Shown one piece after another: positions 35,587 through 44,112 of a stretch of 64,000 bases of DNA (the first letter of the stretch is position 1; each line of letters begins with the position of its first letter). The position numbers and the translations under genes were made by a program. Source of the DNA: PSRF01 sp051000815 (GTDB lineage: Bacteria > Acidobacteriota > Blastocatellia > Pyrinomonadales > Pyrinomonadaceae); contig JBPCNX010000029.1 of the NCBI GenBank assembly GCA_051000815.1, positions 1 to 64,000 of the forward strand, read 5' to 3'. Under the pieces are notes generated by a model. It was not told the origin of the DNA and made no database searches. It worked only from the letters and a program-made list of their open reading frames with translations.

Positions 35587-36696
35587 TTGAGAATCCTTCA
35601 TATCAGCTCAGCTCGCGACTTTGGAGGCGGTGAGCGCTATCTCGTGGATCTTGTGAATGCCCTTGCTGCTCGCGGCCACGATCTTTATGTCGCGCTGCGT
35701 CGCGGTTCTCCCTTGATTGGCAAACTTAAACTTCCCACAGAGAACGTGATTACGCTGCCTCTGCGCAATGCACTGGATGCGAGGAGCGCGGGCACGCTCG
35801 CAAAACTGACAAGCGGTCACAAGATCGAGATCGTGCACGCGCACATGGCCCGGGACTATCCCCTGGCGGCGTACGCAGCGCGACGAAATCCAGGCGTTAG
35901 GCTGATTGTTACACGCCATGTTCTCTTTCCCTTGAGCCGGTTGCATAAGGTAACCCTGGCTCGCGTCTCGCGCGTAATTGCGGTGTCTCATGCAGTCGAG
36001 CGTCAGGTTCGCGCACAGGCGCTCGTTCCTCCGGGAAAGATCACGGTGATTCACAACGGGATTGATTGCGAACGGATTGAGAAAACCCGAAGCGGGTTTA
36101 ACCGAACGGAGTTTTGCCAACGCTGGAATTTGCCCGCCGATAGCCTGTTACTAGGAAGCGTGGGAACGCTGACGCCGCTGAAAGGACACGAAGACTTTCT
36201 GAAGGCCGCCGCGCAGATCAAAAACCTGTGCCCCCAGGCTTTCTTTATCATTTCCGGAGTTGACAGTTCCGCAGGGCAAACTCATCGGCATGCACTTGAG
36301 CGGTCGATCAAGGAGCTCGGCCTTGTCGATCGCGTATGTTTGATAGGTTGGATGGACAACATAAGCGAGCTGTTTTGCGCCTTGGATGTGTTCGTCTCAG
36401 CTTCGCGCAGCGAGTCGTTTGGTTTAGCAATCGTTGAAGCAATGGCTGCAGGCGCCACTGTTGTGGCTACCAAAACAGAAGGAGCGTTGGAAATAGTTTC
36501 CGACGGCGTGACCGGCGTTTTGGTGCCAGTGGGACGAACTGAACACATGGCGCAGGTGATTACAGAACTGCTGTTAGATCCGGTGAAGCGTCGCACGATT
36601 TCTGCTGACGCTGGTGCCGTCGTGCAGGAGCGGTTCAGCCTCAAACGAATGGTTGAGCAAACCGAGAAGGTCTATTTGGAAATGTCAGAACCGTGA
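35587..36696 (+). CDS. Glycosyltransferase family 4 protein
   Basis: This is a GT-B glycosyltransferase of 369 residues. The N-terminal acceptor domain begins RILHISSARDFGGGERYL. The C-terminal donor-binding domain (from about 175) contains GSVGTLTPLKGHEDFLKAA and the E-x7-E signature in SRSESFGLAIVEAMAAG. The nucleotide sugar and acceptor cannot be told from the sequence; an envelope polysaccharide or glycolipid role is usual. TTG 35587 gives the canonical N-terminus. It stands alone. Confidence 0.92.
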   Translation: MRILHISSARDFGGGERYLVDLVNALAARGHDLYVALRRGSPLIGKLKLPTENVITLPLRNALDARSAGTLAKLTSGHKIEIVHAHMARDYPLAAYAARRNPGVRLIVTRHVLFPLSRLHKVTLARVSRVIAVSHAVERQVRAQALVPPGKITVIHNGIDCERIEKTRSGFNRTEFCQRWNLPADSLLLGSVGTLTPLKGHEDFLKAAAQIKNLCPQAFFIISGVDSSAGQTHRHALERSIKELGLVDRVCLIGWMDNISELFCALDVFVSASRSESFGLAIVEAMAAGATVVATKTEGALEIVSDGVTGVLVPVGRTEHMAQVITELLLDPVKRRTISADAGAVVQERFSLKRMVEQTEKVYLEMSEP

Positions 36697-36809
36697 GCGG
36701 TAGCGACCGGGTCCAGTGGAGTGACCGTTGACTAACCTGAGCTCTCTTTTTCCTCCCGCTTGACTACTGCACCACCCACCCTCCCCCCCCCGCTCCCGGT
36801 TCTGACATT
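36681..36809. repeat. 20-bp inverted repeat pair between convergent genes
   Basis: The sequence AATGTCAGAACCGTGAGCGG at 36681-36700 recurs as reverse complement at 36790-36809 with one mismatch. The left arm overlaps the last codons of the glycosyltransferase. Between them lie an AGCGGTAGCGACCGGG motif and a run of nine C residues. It has the appearance of a REP-like element. Confidence 0.8.
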
Positions 36810-36833
36810 GAGTGGCAACGATCCTACAACCGT

Positions 36834-37157
36834 TTAAAGACGGTCGATCTTCGCGGCGAGGATGAAGTCGCTTTCCGTCAAGCCGTCGATCTTATGAGTC
36901 CAGATCGTTAGTTCCGCGCGACCCCAACCGAAGCAAATATCCGGATGATGACCCTGCTCTTCCGCGACCTCCCCCACCCGACTTACAAACACCAGAGCTT
37001 CGCGAAAGTCCGCGAACTTGTAGACTTTGTTGAGATGGTGGTTGCTTACCACAGACCAACCCCGGAGTTCGCCTAAGAGTTTCTCAATTTCCTCGCCCTG
37101 CAACGGCGGCACGCCGCCGCGACAGGGAATGCAATCTCGATTTGCCAATTCGCTCAT
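36834..37157 (-). CDS. phhB: 4a-hydroxytetrahydrobiopterin dehydratase (PCD/DCoH)
   Basis: This is a 107-residue pterin-4a-carbinolamine dehydratase: LRGWSVVSNHHLNKVYKF, the active-site EEQGHHPDICFGWGRAEL, and WTHKIDGLTESDF. The enzyme regenerates the pterin cofactor of aromatic amino acid hydroxylases, but many bacteria have it without a hydroxylase. None is present in this window. The ATG overlaps the stop of the DinB-like gene by four bases (ATGA), indicating coupling. Confidence 0.94.
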   Translation of the reverse strand: MSELANRDCIPCRGGVPPLQGEEIEKLLGELRGWSVVSNHHLNKVYKFADFREALVFVSRVGEVAEEQGHHPDICFGWGRAELTIWTHKIDGLTESDFILAAKIDRL

Positions 37158-37627
37158 ACTGTTTCTCCGGTAGAAGCCTTTTTTAGAATTGCAATCTGTC
37201 CAGCGTGGTAAAGATCGTGTTCCACCGCCCCATGGAGCGTTGCATAAACCGTAGTCATGCCCTCGAGGATTGGCTCGTCGAGCCTGGCTTCATCTACAGC
37301 AGCGATTGCTTCACTAAACCGGTCATGGCCTTGGCGCAGGGCAACTAATGTCTGCGCCCAGGCGTCATTGCTGATCTCATCAACTGGCGGCCAATTTTCT
37401 TCGTCTGGAAGCTCGGCCCGATCACCGGTCAACCGGCGGCGGCAGGCATCTTCCCACGCCCCGATGTGGAGCACGAGTTCCCAAATGCTGTGAGCACCGG
37501 TGATCGGGCGGGCGGCAGCCTGACTTGCCGTGACGTTCTCGAGAAGCTCCAACACGCTGGGACCGTGCCAGGCATCACCTGTAAACGCTCGTTTAAGTTG
37601 TTCACGAATTCTCTCAGTCTCTTTCAT
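37154..37627 (-). CDS. DinB family protein
   Basis: This is a four-helix DinB/YfiT-like protein of 157 residues from ATG 37627. Candidate metal histidines are in AHSIWELVLHIGAWED near 45 and in HGAVEHDLYHAGQIAIL near the end. Some members are metal-dependent thiol transferases or hydrolases; this one is not assigned. The start is supported by GGAGG 5-9 bases upstream, inside the preceding gene, which it overlaps by 14 bases. It is part of a three-gene set with the coiled-coil gene and phhB. Confidence 0.9.
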   Translation of the reverse strand: MKETERIREQLKRAFTGDAWHGPSVLELLENVTASQAAARPITGAHSIWELVLHIGAWEDACRRRLTGDRAELPDEENWPPVDEISNDAWAQTLVALRQGHDRFSEAIAAVDEARLDEPILEGMTTVYATLHGAVEHDLYHAGQIAILKKASTGETV

Positions 37628-37841
37628 CCAGTCCTCCACGTTCCTCTTCTTCCAGTTGGGCTTTCAGTGCTTCGCGTTCGGCGTAGAGACGCGCCAGCGA
37701 ACCCGGCAACGCCACATTCTCCGCCTGGTCTAACTCAAAGCCTCGCTCACGCATCTCGCGGGCAAAAGTTTCCTCAACACTTCTGAGCTTAGCTTCAAGT
37801 TCCCTGAGCCAGGGGTTTTCACTGTCGGTCATTTTTGACAT
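37614..37841 (-). CDS. Small coiled-coil protein of unknown function
   Basis: The 75-residue product is highly charged and almost entirely helical (LRELEAKLRSVEETFAREM, LYAEREALKAQLEEEE). I do not recognise a family. Its end overlaps the DinB-like gene, so it is probably translated as the first gene of that operon. The start is ATG 37841 or 37832. Confidence 0.65.
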   Translation of the reverse strand: MSKMTDSENPWLRELEAKLRSVEETFAREMRERGFELDQAENVALPGSLARLYAEREALKAQLEEEERGGLDERD

Positions 37842-38074
37842 TCTACACGGCCCTCAGTAGTTCGCTACCCGGCCCATGGTCCTTCCCCGGACGTTCTGCC
37901 TGCACTCGTAGTAATTGCGACGTTGCTTAAGTGTTGCGGCTTGCTAAGATCGCGCTTGACCGGATAGTCTTACCTCAAGCCTTAAGCAATCAAGTTCAAA
38001 CTGTAATTCGGGCAGCCGCACCTGTCTGAAAGGCCGGCGCATTGCCAGCCCGGCTACTGCGGAGGTGAAACTCG

Positions 38075-39301
38075 TTGGCGGTTATTCATCCTTTTAGCGC
38101 CTTACGTCCGCCCCCGGATAAGGCCAAAGAGGTTTCCAGTGTTCCTTACGATGTCGTTAACACCGAGGAAGCTCGTCAACTCGCTGCGGGTAATCCCCTG
38201 AGTTTTCTACACGTGTCTCGTCCGGAGATCGACCTGCCCGACGGCACGGATCTTTACAGCGATCCCGTTTACCGCAAGGCGATCGATAACTTTCAAAGTC
38301 TAATCCGAAGTTGTCCCCTGCAAATAGAGGAGGTTCCGAGCCTCTATATCTATCGCTTGATCATGGGAGATCAGGAGCAGGTGGGTTTGGTGGCCTGCTG
38401 TTCCGTGGATGAGTATGATCAGGACTTGATTCGGAAACACGAACGCACTCGCCGCGACAAAGAGGACGACCGTACGCGGCACATGTTGGTGCTTCAGGCG
38501 CAAACGGGTCCCGTCTTTCTCACTTACCGCGCGCGAGCGGAGATCGACGCGATGGTGATGGAGACGATGCTGACGAAAACGCTTTACGACTTCACTGCTG
38601 CTGATGGAATTCAACATACCGTCTGGCACGTGCCGGACCCGGTGCGCTTTGTTCACGCCTTTCGTGACGTGCCGCACCTCTACATCGCCGATGGACATCA
38701 CCGCGCCGCCAGTGCCAGTCGAGCACGCGTGGAATTGAGAGACCAAAGTTTCGGACACACCGGCGACGAAGAGTACAACTTTTTTCTAACGGTAATCTTT
38801 CCCGACGATCAGCTGCAGATCCTTCCCTACAACAGAGTTGTGAAGGACCTGAATGGACAATCAAAAGAAGTGTTTCTTGCCAACGTGAAACAGAGTTTTA
38901 GTGTTACCCACAACGGAAATCCGGCCCCGTCTCAGCCAGGAACCTGGAGCATGTATCTCGAGGACAAGTGGTATGAGTTGAAACTGCTCGACACTGAGGA
39001 GAAGCCCCAGGGCCTCGTCGACTCGCTCGATGTTTCAGTGCTACAGGAGCGGCTACTGGATCCGATCCTGGGAATAAAGGACGTGAGAAGTGACAAACGA
39101 ATCGATTTCGTTGGTGGCCTGCGCGGTACTAAAGAACTTGAACGATTGGTGAATGAAGGCAAGGCCGCAGTCGCTTTTTCGCTGCACGCTACGACGGTGG
39201 AAGACCTGCTTCGCGTGTCCGACGCTGGTGAGATCATGCCCCCAAAATCCACCTGGTTCGAACCGAAGCTGCGAGACGGTTTGTTGATTCACCGAATTTG
39301 A
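38075..39301 (+). CDS. DUF1015 family protein
   Basis: This is a 408-residue member of DUF1015: FSALRPPPDKAKEVSSVPYDVV at the N-terminus, a conserved KHERTRRDKEDDRTRHM near 126-142, and YIADGHHRAASASR near 208-221. The biochemical activity is not established to my knowledge. The gene is next to serA and serC here, a linkage found in several bacterial phyla, and no classical serB lies in the window; a role in serine metabolism is therefore inferred. TTG 38075 is preceded by GCGGAGGTG. A heptad array fills the space to serA. Confidence 0.92.
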   Translation: MAVIHPFSALRPPPDKAKEVSSVPYDVVNTEEARQLAAGNPLSFLHVSRPEIDLPDGTDLYSDPVYRKAIDNFQSLIRSCPLQIEEVPSLYIYRLIMGDQEQVGLVACCSVDEYDQDLIRKHERTRRDKEDDRTRHMLVLQAQTGPVFLTYRARAEIDAMVMETMLTKTLYDFTAADGIQHTVWHVPDPVRFVHAFRDVPHLYIADGHHRAASASRARVELRDQSFGHTGDEEYNFFLTVIFPDDQLQILPYNRVVKDLNGQSKEVFLANVKQSFSVTHNGNPAPSQPGTWSMYLEDKWYELKLLDTEEKPQGLVDSLDVSVLQERLLDPILGIKDVRSDKRIDFVGGLRGTKELERLVNEGKAAVAFSLHATTVEDLLRVSDAGEIMPPKSTWFEPKLRDGLLIHRI

Positions 39302-39423
39302 TTGCCGATTGTCAATTGCCAATTGCGGATTCAGGAAGTGGGGTCAGTTTGAGCTCCTAAAGTGAGAGTCGAAGATCAGAGTCTGAAATTGGCAATCGGC
39401 AATCGCCAATCGAAAATGAAATC
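39300..39423. repeat. Heptad array pair filling the DUF1015-serA gap
   Basis: From the DUF1015 stop, heptads GATTGCC, GATTGTC, AATTGCC, AATTGCG and GATTCAG occupy 39300-39334. From 39361 a second run in register (ending TTGGCAA, TCGGCAA, TCGCCAA, TCGAAAA, TGAAATC) finishes exactly at the serA ATG (39424). The two groups are imperfect inverted repeats. No Shine-Dalgarno sequence is visible. Confidence 0.92.
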
Positions 39424-40629
39424 ATGCTTGTTTTAATTGCCGATAAATTTGAACAATCCGGCCGCGACGGTTTACAGACTCTCGGCTGCGATGTCGCGTA
39501 TCAACCGGATCTAAAAGACGAGGCGCTGCTTGCGGCGGTCGCTGAAATGCGCCCTGACGTGCTGGTTGTGCGCTCGACCAAAGTAACCGAGTCGATGCTT
39601 GAAGCCGGCTCAATTAAGCTGGTGGTCAGGGCTGGCGCCGGTTACAACACCATTGATGTTACGGCGGCGTCAAAGCGTGGCATCTACGTTTCCAACTGCC
39701 CGAGGAAAAACTCCATTGCGGTGGCGGAGTTGGCGTTTGCCCTGATTCTCGCTCTGGATCGGCGCATCGCGGACAACGTGATCAGCCTGCGGCGGGGTGA
39801 GTGGAACAAAAAGGAGTTCTCCAAAGCCCGCGGACTATTTGGTAGGACGCTTGGATTAATTGGGGTCGGCAAGATCGGCCAGGAAATGATTCCGCGCGCC
39901 AACGCTTTCGGCATGCCGGTGATTGCCTGGAGTCGCAGTTTGACGCCAGAACGCGCTGCGGAACTCGGCGTTGAGTATCGGGCTACTCCTCAGAATGTTG
40001 CGAGCGAAGCAGATGTTGTCAGTGTCCATCTTGCGCTTAAACCCCAAACAAAAGGGCTAATCGGCGCAGACTTCTTTGCTGCCATGCGAACAGGCGCATA
40101 CTTCATCAACACGGCGCGGGGCGACGTTGTAGATCAACACGCTTTGGTCGAGGCAATGAAGAGCCGCGGCATTAGGGCTGGACTTGATGTGTTTGCTGCT
40201 GAGCCAACTTCCTCTACCGGTGAATTCAGCGACCCGATTCGCGAAGAAACAAATCTTTATGGAACGCATCATGTCGGCGCGTCTACCGATCAGGCCCAGG
40301 AAGCAATTGCGGCGGAGACGGTCAGGATCATCCGCGAGTTTAAAGAAACCGGTAGAGTGCCAAACGTAGTCAATCTGGCGCAGCAAACGCCGGCAACGCA
40401 TCGACTCGTAGTGCGCCATCAGGATCGTCCAGGCGTCTTGGCAAATGTGCTCGAAGCGATTAAGGCCGAACAGATCAATGTCCAGGAAATGGAAAACATC
40501 GTGTTCGAGGGAGCGGAGGCCGCTGTGGCGCGTATCAATCTGGATAAAGCCCCCGCCAGCAGCACTCTTGATCGGTTGCGTGCGGAGAACGCGGATATAA
40601 TCGAATTGAATGTGCTGCAGTTGCAATAA
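39424..40629 (+). CDS. serA: D-3-phosphoglycerate dehydrogenase with ACT domain
   Basis: This is the first step of serine synthesis, oxidising 3-phosphoglycerate with NAD+. The 401 residues comprise the D-2-hydroxyacid dehydrogenase fold with GLIGVGKIGQEM near 142-153, the catalytic Arg region (NTARGDVVDQ), the Glu region (LDVFAAEP) and the His in YGTHHVGASTDQA. A C-terminal ACT domain (about 325-401, starting TPATHRLVVRHQDRPGVLANV) is likely the serine feedback site. It is in one locus with DUF1015, an SDR gene and serC. Confidence 0.95.
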   Translation: MLVLIADKFEQSGRDGLQTLGCDVAYQPDLKDEALLAAVAEMRPDVLVVRSTKVTESMLEAGSIKLVVRAGAGYNTIDVTAASKRGIYVSNCPRKNSIAVAELAFALILALDRRIADNVISLRRGEWNKKEFSKARGLFGRTLGLIGVGKIGQEMIPRANAFGMPVIAWSRSLTPERAAELGVEYRATPQNVASEADVVSVHLALKPQTKGLIGADFFAAMRTGAYFINTARGDVVDQHALVEAMKSRGIRAGLDVFAAEPTSSTGEFSDPIREETNLYGTHHVGASTDQAQEAIAAETVRIIREFKETGRVPNVVNLAQQTPATHRLVVRHQDRPGVLANVLEAIKAEQINVQEMENIVFEGAEAAVARINLDKAPASSTLDRLRAENADIIELNVLQLQ

Positions 40630-40723
40630 GGTGAAGAGAAGATTTGCAACGAATGTTTGAGAGGCAAGGGTTACCGGTCTGTAGCCGTCACCCGGCGAAC
40701 GATTTAGGTGACTATTTTTAATC

Positions 40724-41518
40724 ATGAGCACAACACTTATCACAGGAGCATCGAGTGGGATAGGCGAAGCCTTTGCGCGCAGACTTGCGGGGCTCGGTCG
40801 CAACGTGTTCCTGGTGGCGCGTTCGGAAGACAAGTTGGCCACGCTGTGCAACGAACTTGGCCGCATTAACCGCGTTCGGGCTCAATACATCGCGCTCGAT
40901 ATTTCCCTTCCCGAATCACCCGCGCACCTCTTCGATGAGACTGAGAAGCGAGGGGTGGAAGTTGAGTTGTTGATAAATAACGCGGGCTTCGGGGCGATGG
41001 GAGATTTCGTAAAGCTCGATTTGGCGCGCGAGCTCAACATGATTGATCTAAACGTAAAGGCGCTCGTCGAGTTAACGCATAGATTTCTGGGCCCAATGCG
41101 GAGCCGCAAGAAGGGGGCAATTATTAACGTTGCTTCGACGGCGGCATTTCAACCGGTGCCGTTCATGGCAACCTACGCCGCTACGAAAGCTTTCGTCCTG
41201 TCTTTTTCTGAAGCTGTTCACGAAGAGAACCGGCCTTACGGTATTGAGGTGCTGGCGCTCTGCCCCGGCGTTACGGAGACAAACTTTTTTGAAGCGGCGC
41301 GCGGCCATAAACCTCCGGCCAGAATTGCTCAGACTGCGGATGAAGTGGTGGACACGGCGCTTAATGCACTGGCTCGCAACAAGGGCCATGTGGTTTCAGG
41401 TTGGAGCAATTTTCTGATGGTTGAGGCGCAACGAATCGTGCCGCGCTCAGCGGTGGTCAAGGTGGCCGGCCGCATGATGCGAAAGAGTTTTGGCGAAGAG
41501 AGTGACAAACGAAGATAG
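40724..41518 (+). CDS. Short-chain dehydrogenase/reductase
   Basis: This is a classical SDR of 264 residues: the nucleotide motif TGASSGIGEAFA at 7-18, NNAGFGAMGDF near 84, the catalytic Ser in NVASTAAF and YAATKAF as the YxxxK motif, and CPGVTETNF. The substrate is unknown. It sits between serA and serC, so a serine-related role is possible, but unrelated hitchhiking is as likely. It starts at ATG 40724. Confidence 0.9.
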   Translation: MSTTLITGASSGIGEAFARRLAGLGRNVFLVARSEDKLATLCNELGRINRVRAQYIALDISLPESPAHLFDETEKRGVEVELLINNAGFGAMGDFVKLDLARELNMIDLNVKALVELTHRFLGPMRSRKKGAIINVASTAAFQPVPFMATYAATKAFVLSFSEAVHEENRPYGIEVLALCPGVTETNFFEAARGHKPPARIAQTADEVVDTALNALARNKGHVVSGWSNFLMVEAQRIVPRSAVVKVAGRMMRKSFGEESDKRR

Positions 41519-41584
41519 CAGCCTTTAGTTTACCGCCACATGTAATCCGAGACTGCCATCGTCGGACTCTTCACTGGAGAAACA

Positions 41585-42670
41585 ATGACCGATCGTATTT
41601 TTAACTTCAGCGCCGGCCCGGCGGTGTTGCCTTTACCCGTTTTGGAAGAAGCGCAACGCGACATGTTGAGCCTGCCCGGGGTTGGTATGTCGCTGATGGA
41701 AATCAGTCATCGCTCAAAGACCTTTGACGAAATTTTCAACCAGGCGGAGTCAGGTCTGCGAGAACTGTTGGCCATCCCTGACAACTATAAGGTGCTCTTT
41801 CTTCAGGGGGGCGCCAGCCTTCAGTTTTCCATGGTACCGATGAACTTTCTGCCGAGGGATGGAAGTGCGGATTACATAATTACGGGTAGTTGGGGCAAAA
41901 AAGCTCTCAAGGAGGCAAAGCGTTCAGGTGGAACCAGAGTGGCGGCAACAACTGCTGATGGCGGATTCACTCGAGTGCCCGGACCTGAAGAACTTAACCT
42001 CGATCCGAATGCAGCCTATGTTCATTTCACCACGAATGAGACCATTGAGGGCGTTGAATGGAAACATGAGCCAAACGTGGGCGACGTCCCGTTAGTGGCC
42101 GATGCTTCATCCGACATTTTGTCTCACACGATCCCGGTTGCTGATTATGCGTTGATCTATGCCGGAGCTCAGAAGAATATGGGCCCGAGCGGCGTCACGC
42201 TGGTGATCGTGCGAGACGATCTCTTAGGGCGTGTTCCTGATGGACTGCATACGATGCTCGACTACCGCACTCACGTCGAGAACAAGTCGCTCTATAACAC
42301 ACCTAACACCTGGGGCATTTACATCATCAGTCTCGTGTGCAAATGGATCCGCGGAAAGGGCGGTCTGGCGGGAATGCAACGCGAGAACGAGGAGAAGGCC
42401 CAACTTCTCTACGATGCGATCGACGCGACCGAGTTCTATCGAGGACACGCCGATCCAGACTCGCGCTCAATCATGAATGTCACTTTTCGTCTCCCTTCAG
42501 AGGAATTGGAGAAAAAGTTCAGCGCCGAAGCTACTGCTCAGGGTTTGGATGGCTTGAAAGGTCATCGCTCAGTCGGTGGCATCCGTGCGTCTATCTACAA
42601 TGCCTTCCCGCTGGAAGGTGTAGCCGCATTGGTCTCGTTCATGAAGGAATTTGAGAGGCAGAATGGATGA
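41585..42670 (+). CDS. serC: Phosphoserine aminotransferase
   Basis: This PLP enzyme converts 3-phosphohydroxypyruvate and glutamate to phosphoserine. The N-terminus IFNFSAGPAVLPLPV, EISHRSKTF, LFLQGGASLQFSM and the PLP lysine K197 in YAGAQKNMGPSG identify it. The ending GLKGHRSVGGIRASIYNAFP is conserved for substrate phosphate binding. The length of 361 matches the family. ATG 41585 follows GGAGAAACA. The final enzyme, phosphoserine phosphatase, was not found in the window. Confidence 0.97.
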   Translation: MTDRIFNFSAGPAVLPLPVLEEAQRDMLSLPGVGMSLMEISHRSKTFDEIFNQAESGLRELLAIPDNYKVLFLQGGASLQFSMVPMNFLPRDGSADYIITGSWGKKALKEAKRSGGTRVAATTADGGFTRVPGPEELNLDPNAAYVHFTTNETIEGVEWKHEPNVGDVPLVADASSDILSHTIPVADYALIYAGAQKNMGPSGVTLVIVRDDLLGRVPDGLHTMLDYRTHVENKSLYNTPNTWGIYIISLVCKWIRGKGGLAGMQRENEEKAQLLYDAIDATEFYRGHADPDSRSIMNVTFRLPSEELEKKFSAEATAQGLDGLKGHRSVGGIRASIYNAFPLEGVAALVSFMKEFERQNG

Positions 42671-43113
42671 GCTGCCAGCTCATTTTGGTGATGGCCTCTT
42701 TATTTTCCATTTATCATTTTCCAATGCTCATTGGTCAATGTGATCGCAACACGCTCCAACACCCCACCTGCTGGATCAGGTCTAGGATTAAGTCTGAAAC
42801 ATCCAATGACAACTGTGAAATGAAAATTGCGAATTCAACTTTGGAAGTGCAACACTTTGGGACGCGCGGTAATCGTTGATAGGAATGGGAGCACTGAAAG
42901 TGCGACGTAGAATTTCACGAGCGTCGTTATTCCGCTCTTTGAGAGCTTCGGATTATCGCTACATCTTCCCAGGGGCGACGCGCTTCGCCTTGCTCAGCGC
43001 TTGCCCCTGGCTTTTATATTCCGCGCCTTTGGCGCTGCGGCGAACAAGACACCCTGCATGCATACCTGTTGCACTTCCAATTTGAATTCGCGAATGACAA
43101 ATGGAAAATGAGG
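42671..43113. repeat. Nested repeat region between serC and rluD
   Basis: This 430-base spacer has three heptad runs: TTTTCCA, TTTATCA, TTTTCCA, ATGCTCA, TTGGTCA at 42703-42737; AATGACA, ACTGTGA, AATGAAA, ATTGCGA, ATTCAAC, TTTGGAA, GTGCAAC at 42805-42853; and ATTCGCG, AATGACA, AATGGAA, AATGAGG at 43086-43113. The second run (42826-42853) is a near-perfect inverted repeat of 43067-43094. Inside lies a separate GC-rich palindromic sequence around 42970-43045 that reads AGGGGCGACGCGCTTCGCC and ends near CCTTTGGCGCTGCGG. The rluD ATG is inside the last run. Confidence 0.85.
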
Positions 43114-44093
43114 ACGGGAACTCCCCGGATACAGACTCCGCGACCAGTGCCGACACACTAAGCTTCAAGGTTGACGAGACGGACGCAGACGCACGGCTGG
43201 ATACTTATCTTGCCTTCCGAGTCGAAGGTTGGAGCCGGGCTCGTTTGCAACACCTTATTGAAGGCGAGGACGTGCTTGTAAACGGCAGACAAGTGAAGTC
43301 ATCTTACAAGGTCCACGCCGGTGATGAGATTGAAGTTGCATTGCTTGCCCCACCTGCGACGACCTTCTCTCCTGAAAACATTCCCCTCGATATTATTCAT
43401 GAAGATCAGGACTTGATCGTGGTGAATAAGGCTGCCGGCCTGGTGGTTCATCCGGCAGCGGGAATTCACTCCGGCACGCTTGCCAACGCTCTCGCCTATC
43501 ACTTCGACCAGCTTTCAACTACCGCGGGAGCAGTTCGGCCCGGGATTGTGCATCGCATCGACAGAGATACATCTGGAATCCTCGTGGTGGCGAAAACAGA
43601 GATGGCGCATGAGAACTTGGCCGATCAGTTTCGCGAGCGCACGGTCTTCAAGTCGTACGTGGCTCTAGTTCACGGCGTCATGGAGGCAGACCGCGGCCGC
43701 ATTGAGCAACCGATCGCGCGAGATCCGCGTAATCCAACACGCATGGCCATAGTGCGCAGCGGTCGGACCGCCCTTTCACTGTATCGAGTGCGACGCCGGT
43801 ACGAGCGTTTCACCCTTGTCGATGTTGAAATCAAGACTGGGAGGACCCATCAGATTCGCGTGCATCTCTCATCGTTAAAGCATCCTGTAGTTGGAGACGA
43901 GGTTTACGGCGGCGGGCGCGATAACACCGTACGCGATCCAAAGTTGAAAGCAGAAATTCGCAAGCTTGGCAGACACTTTCTACATGCTGAGCAGTTGGGC
44001 TTGCGACATCCGTCTACAGGGGAAAGCCTGCGCTTCCACGCTCCCTTGCCCGCTGACTTACTCCAGCTACTTAGTGTGATGGAGGTATTTTAG
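43101..44093 (+). CDS. rluD: RluA/RluD family 23S rRNA pseudouridine synthase
   Basis: This enzyme makes pseudouridine in rRNA, probably 23S helix 69 if it is the RluD orthologue. An S4 domain at about 30-95 (ARLDTYLAFRVEGWSRARLQ, LVNGRQVK) precedes the catalytic domain with D154 in VHRIDRDTSG. Other motifs are DLIVVNKAAGLVVHP and KTGRTHQIRVHL. The length of 330 residues is typical. The RluD assignment over other RluA-type enzymes rests on the S4 domain and length. It starts at ATG 43101 within a heptad array. Confidence 0.9.
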   Translation: MENEDGNSPDTDSATSADTLSFKVDETDADARLDTYLAFRVEGWSRARLQHLIEGEDVLVNGRQVKSSYKVHAGDEIEVALLAPPATTFSPENIPLDIIHEDQDLIVVNKAAGLVVHPAAGIHSGTLANALAYHFDQLSTTAGAVRPGIVHRIDRDTSGILVVAKTEMAHENLADQFRERTVFKSYVALVHGVMEADRGRIEQPIARDPRNPTRMAIVRSGRTALSLYRVRRRYERFTLVDVEIKTGRTHQIRVHLSSLKHPVVGDEVYGGGRDNTVRDPKLKAEIRKLGRHFLHAEQLGLRHPSTGESLRFHAPLPADLLQLLSVMEVF

Positions 44094-44112
44094 GTGGGAA
44101 CCCTGGGCGAGC

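Noticed and set aside
42667..42879. 70-residue frame after serC
   Set aside because: It is a translation of heptad repeats, with no ribosome binding site.
7213..43113. CRISPR array as an explanation for the short repeats
   Set aside because: The units are 7 nt long, contiguous and degenerate, without spacers, and no cas genes are present.
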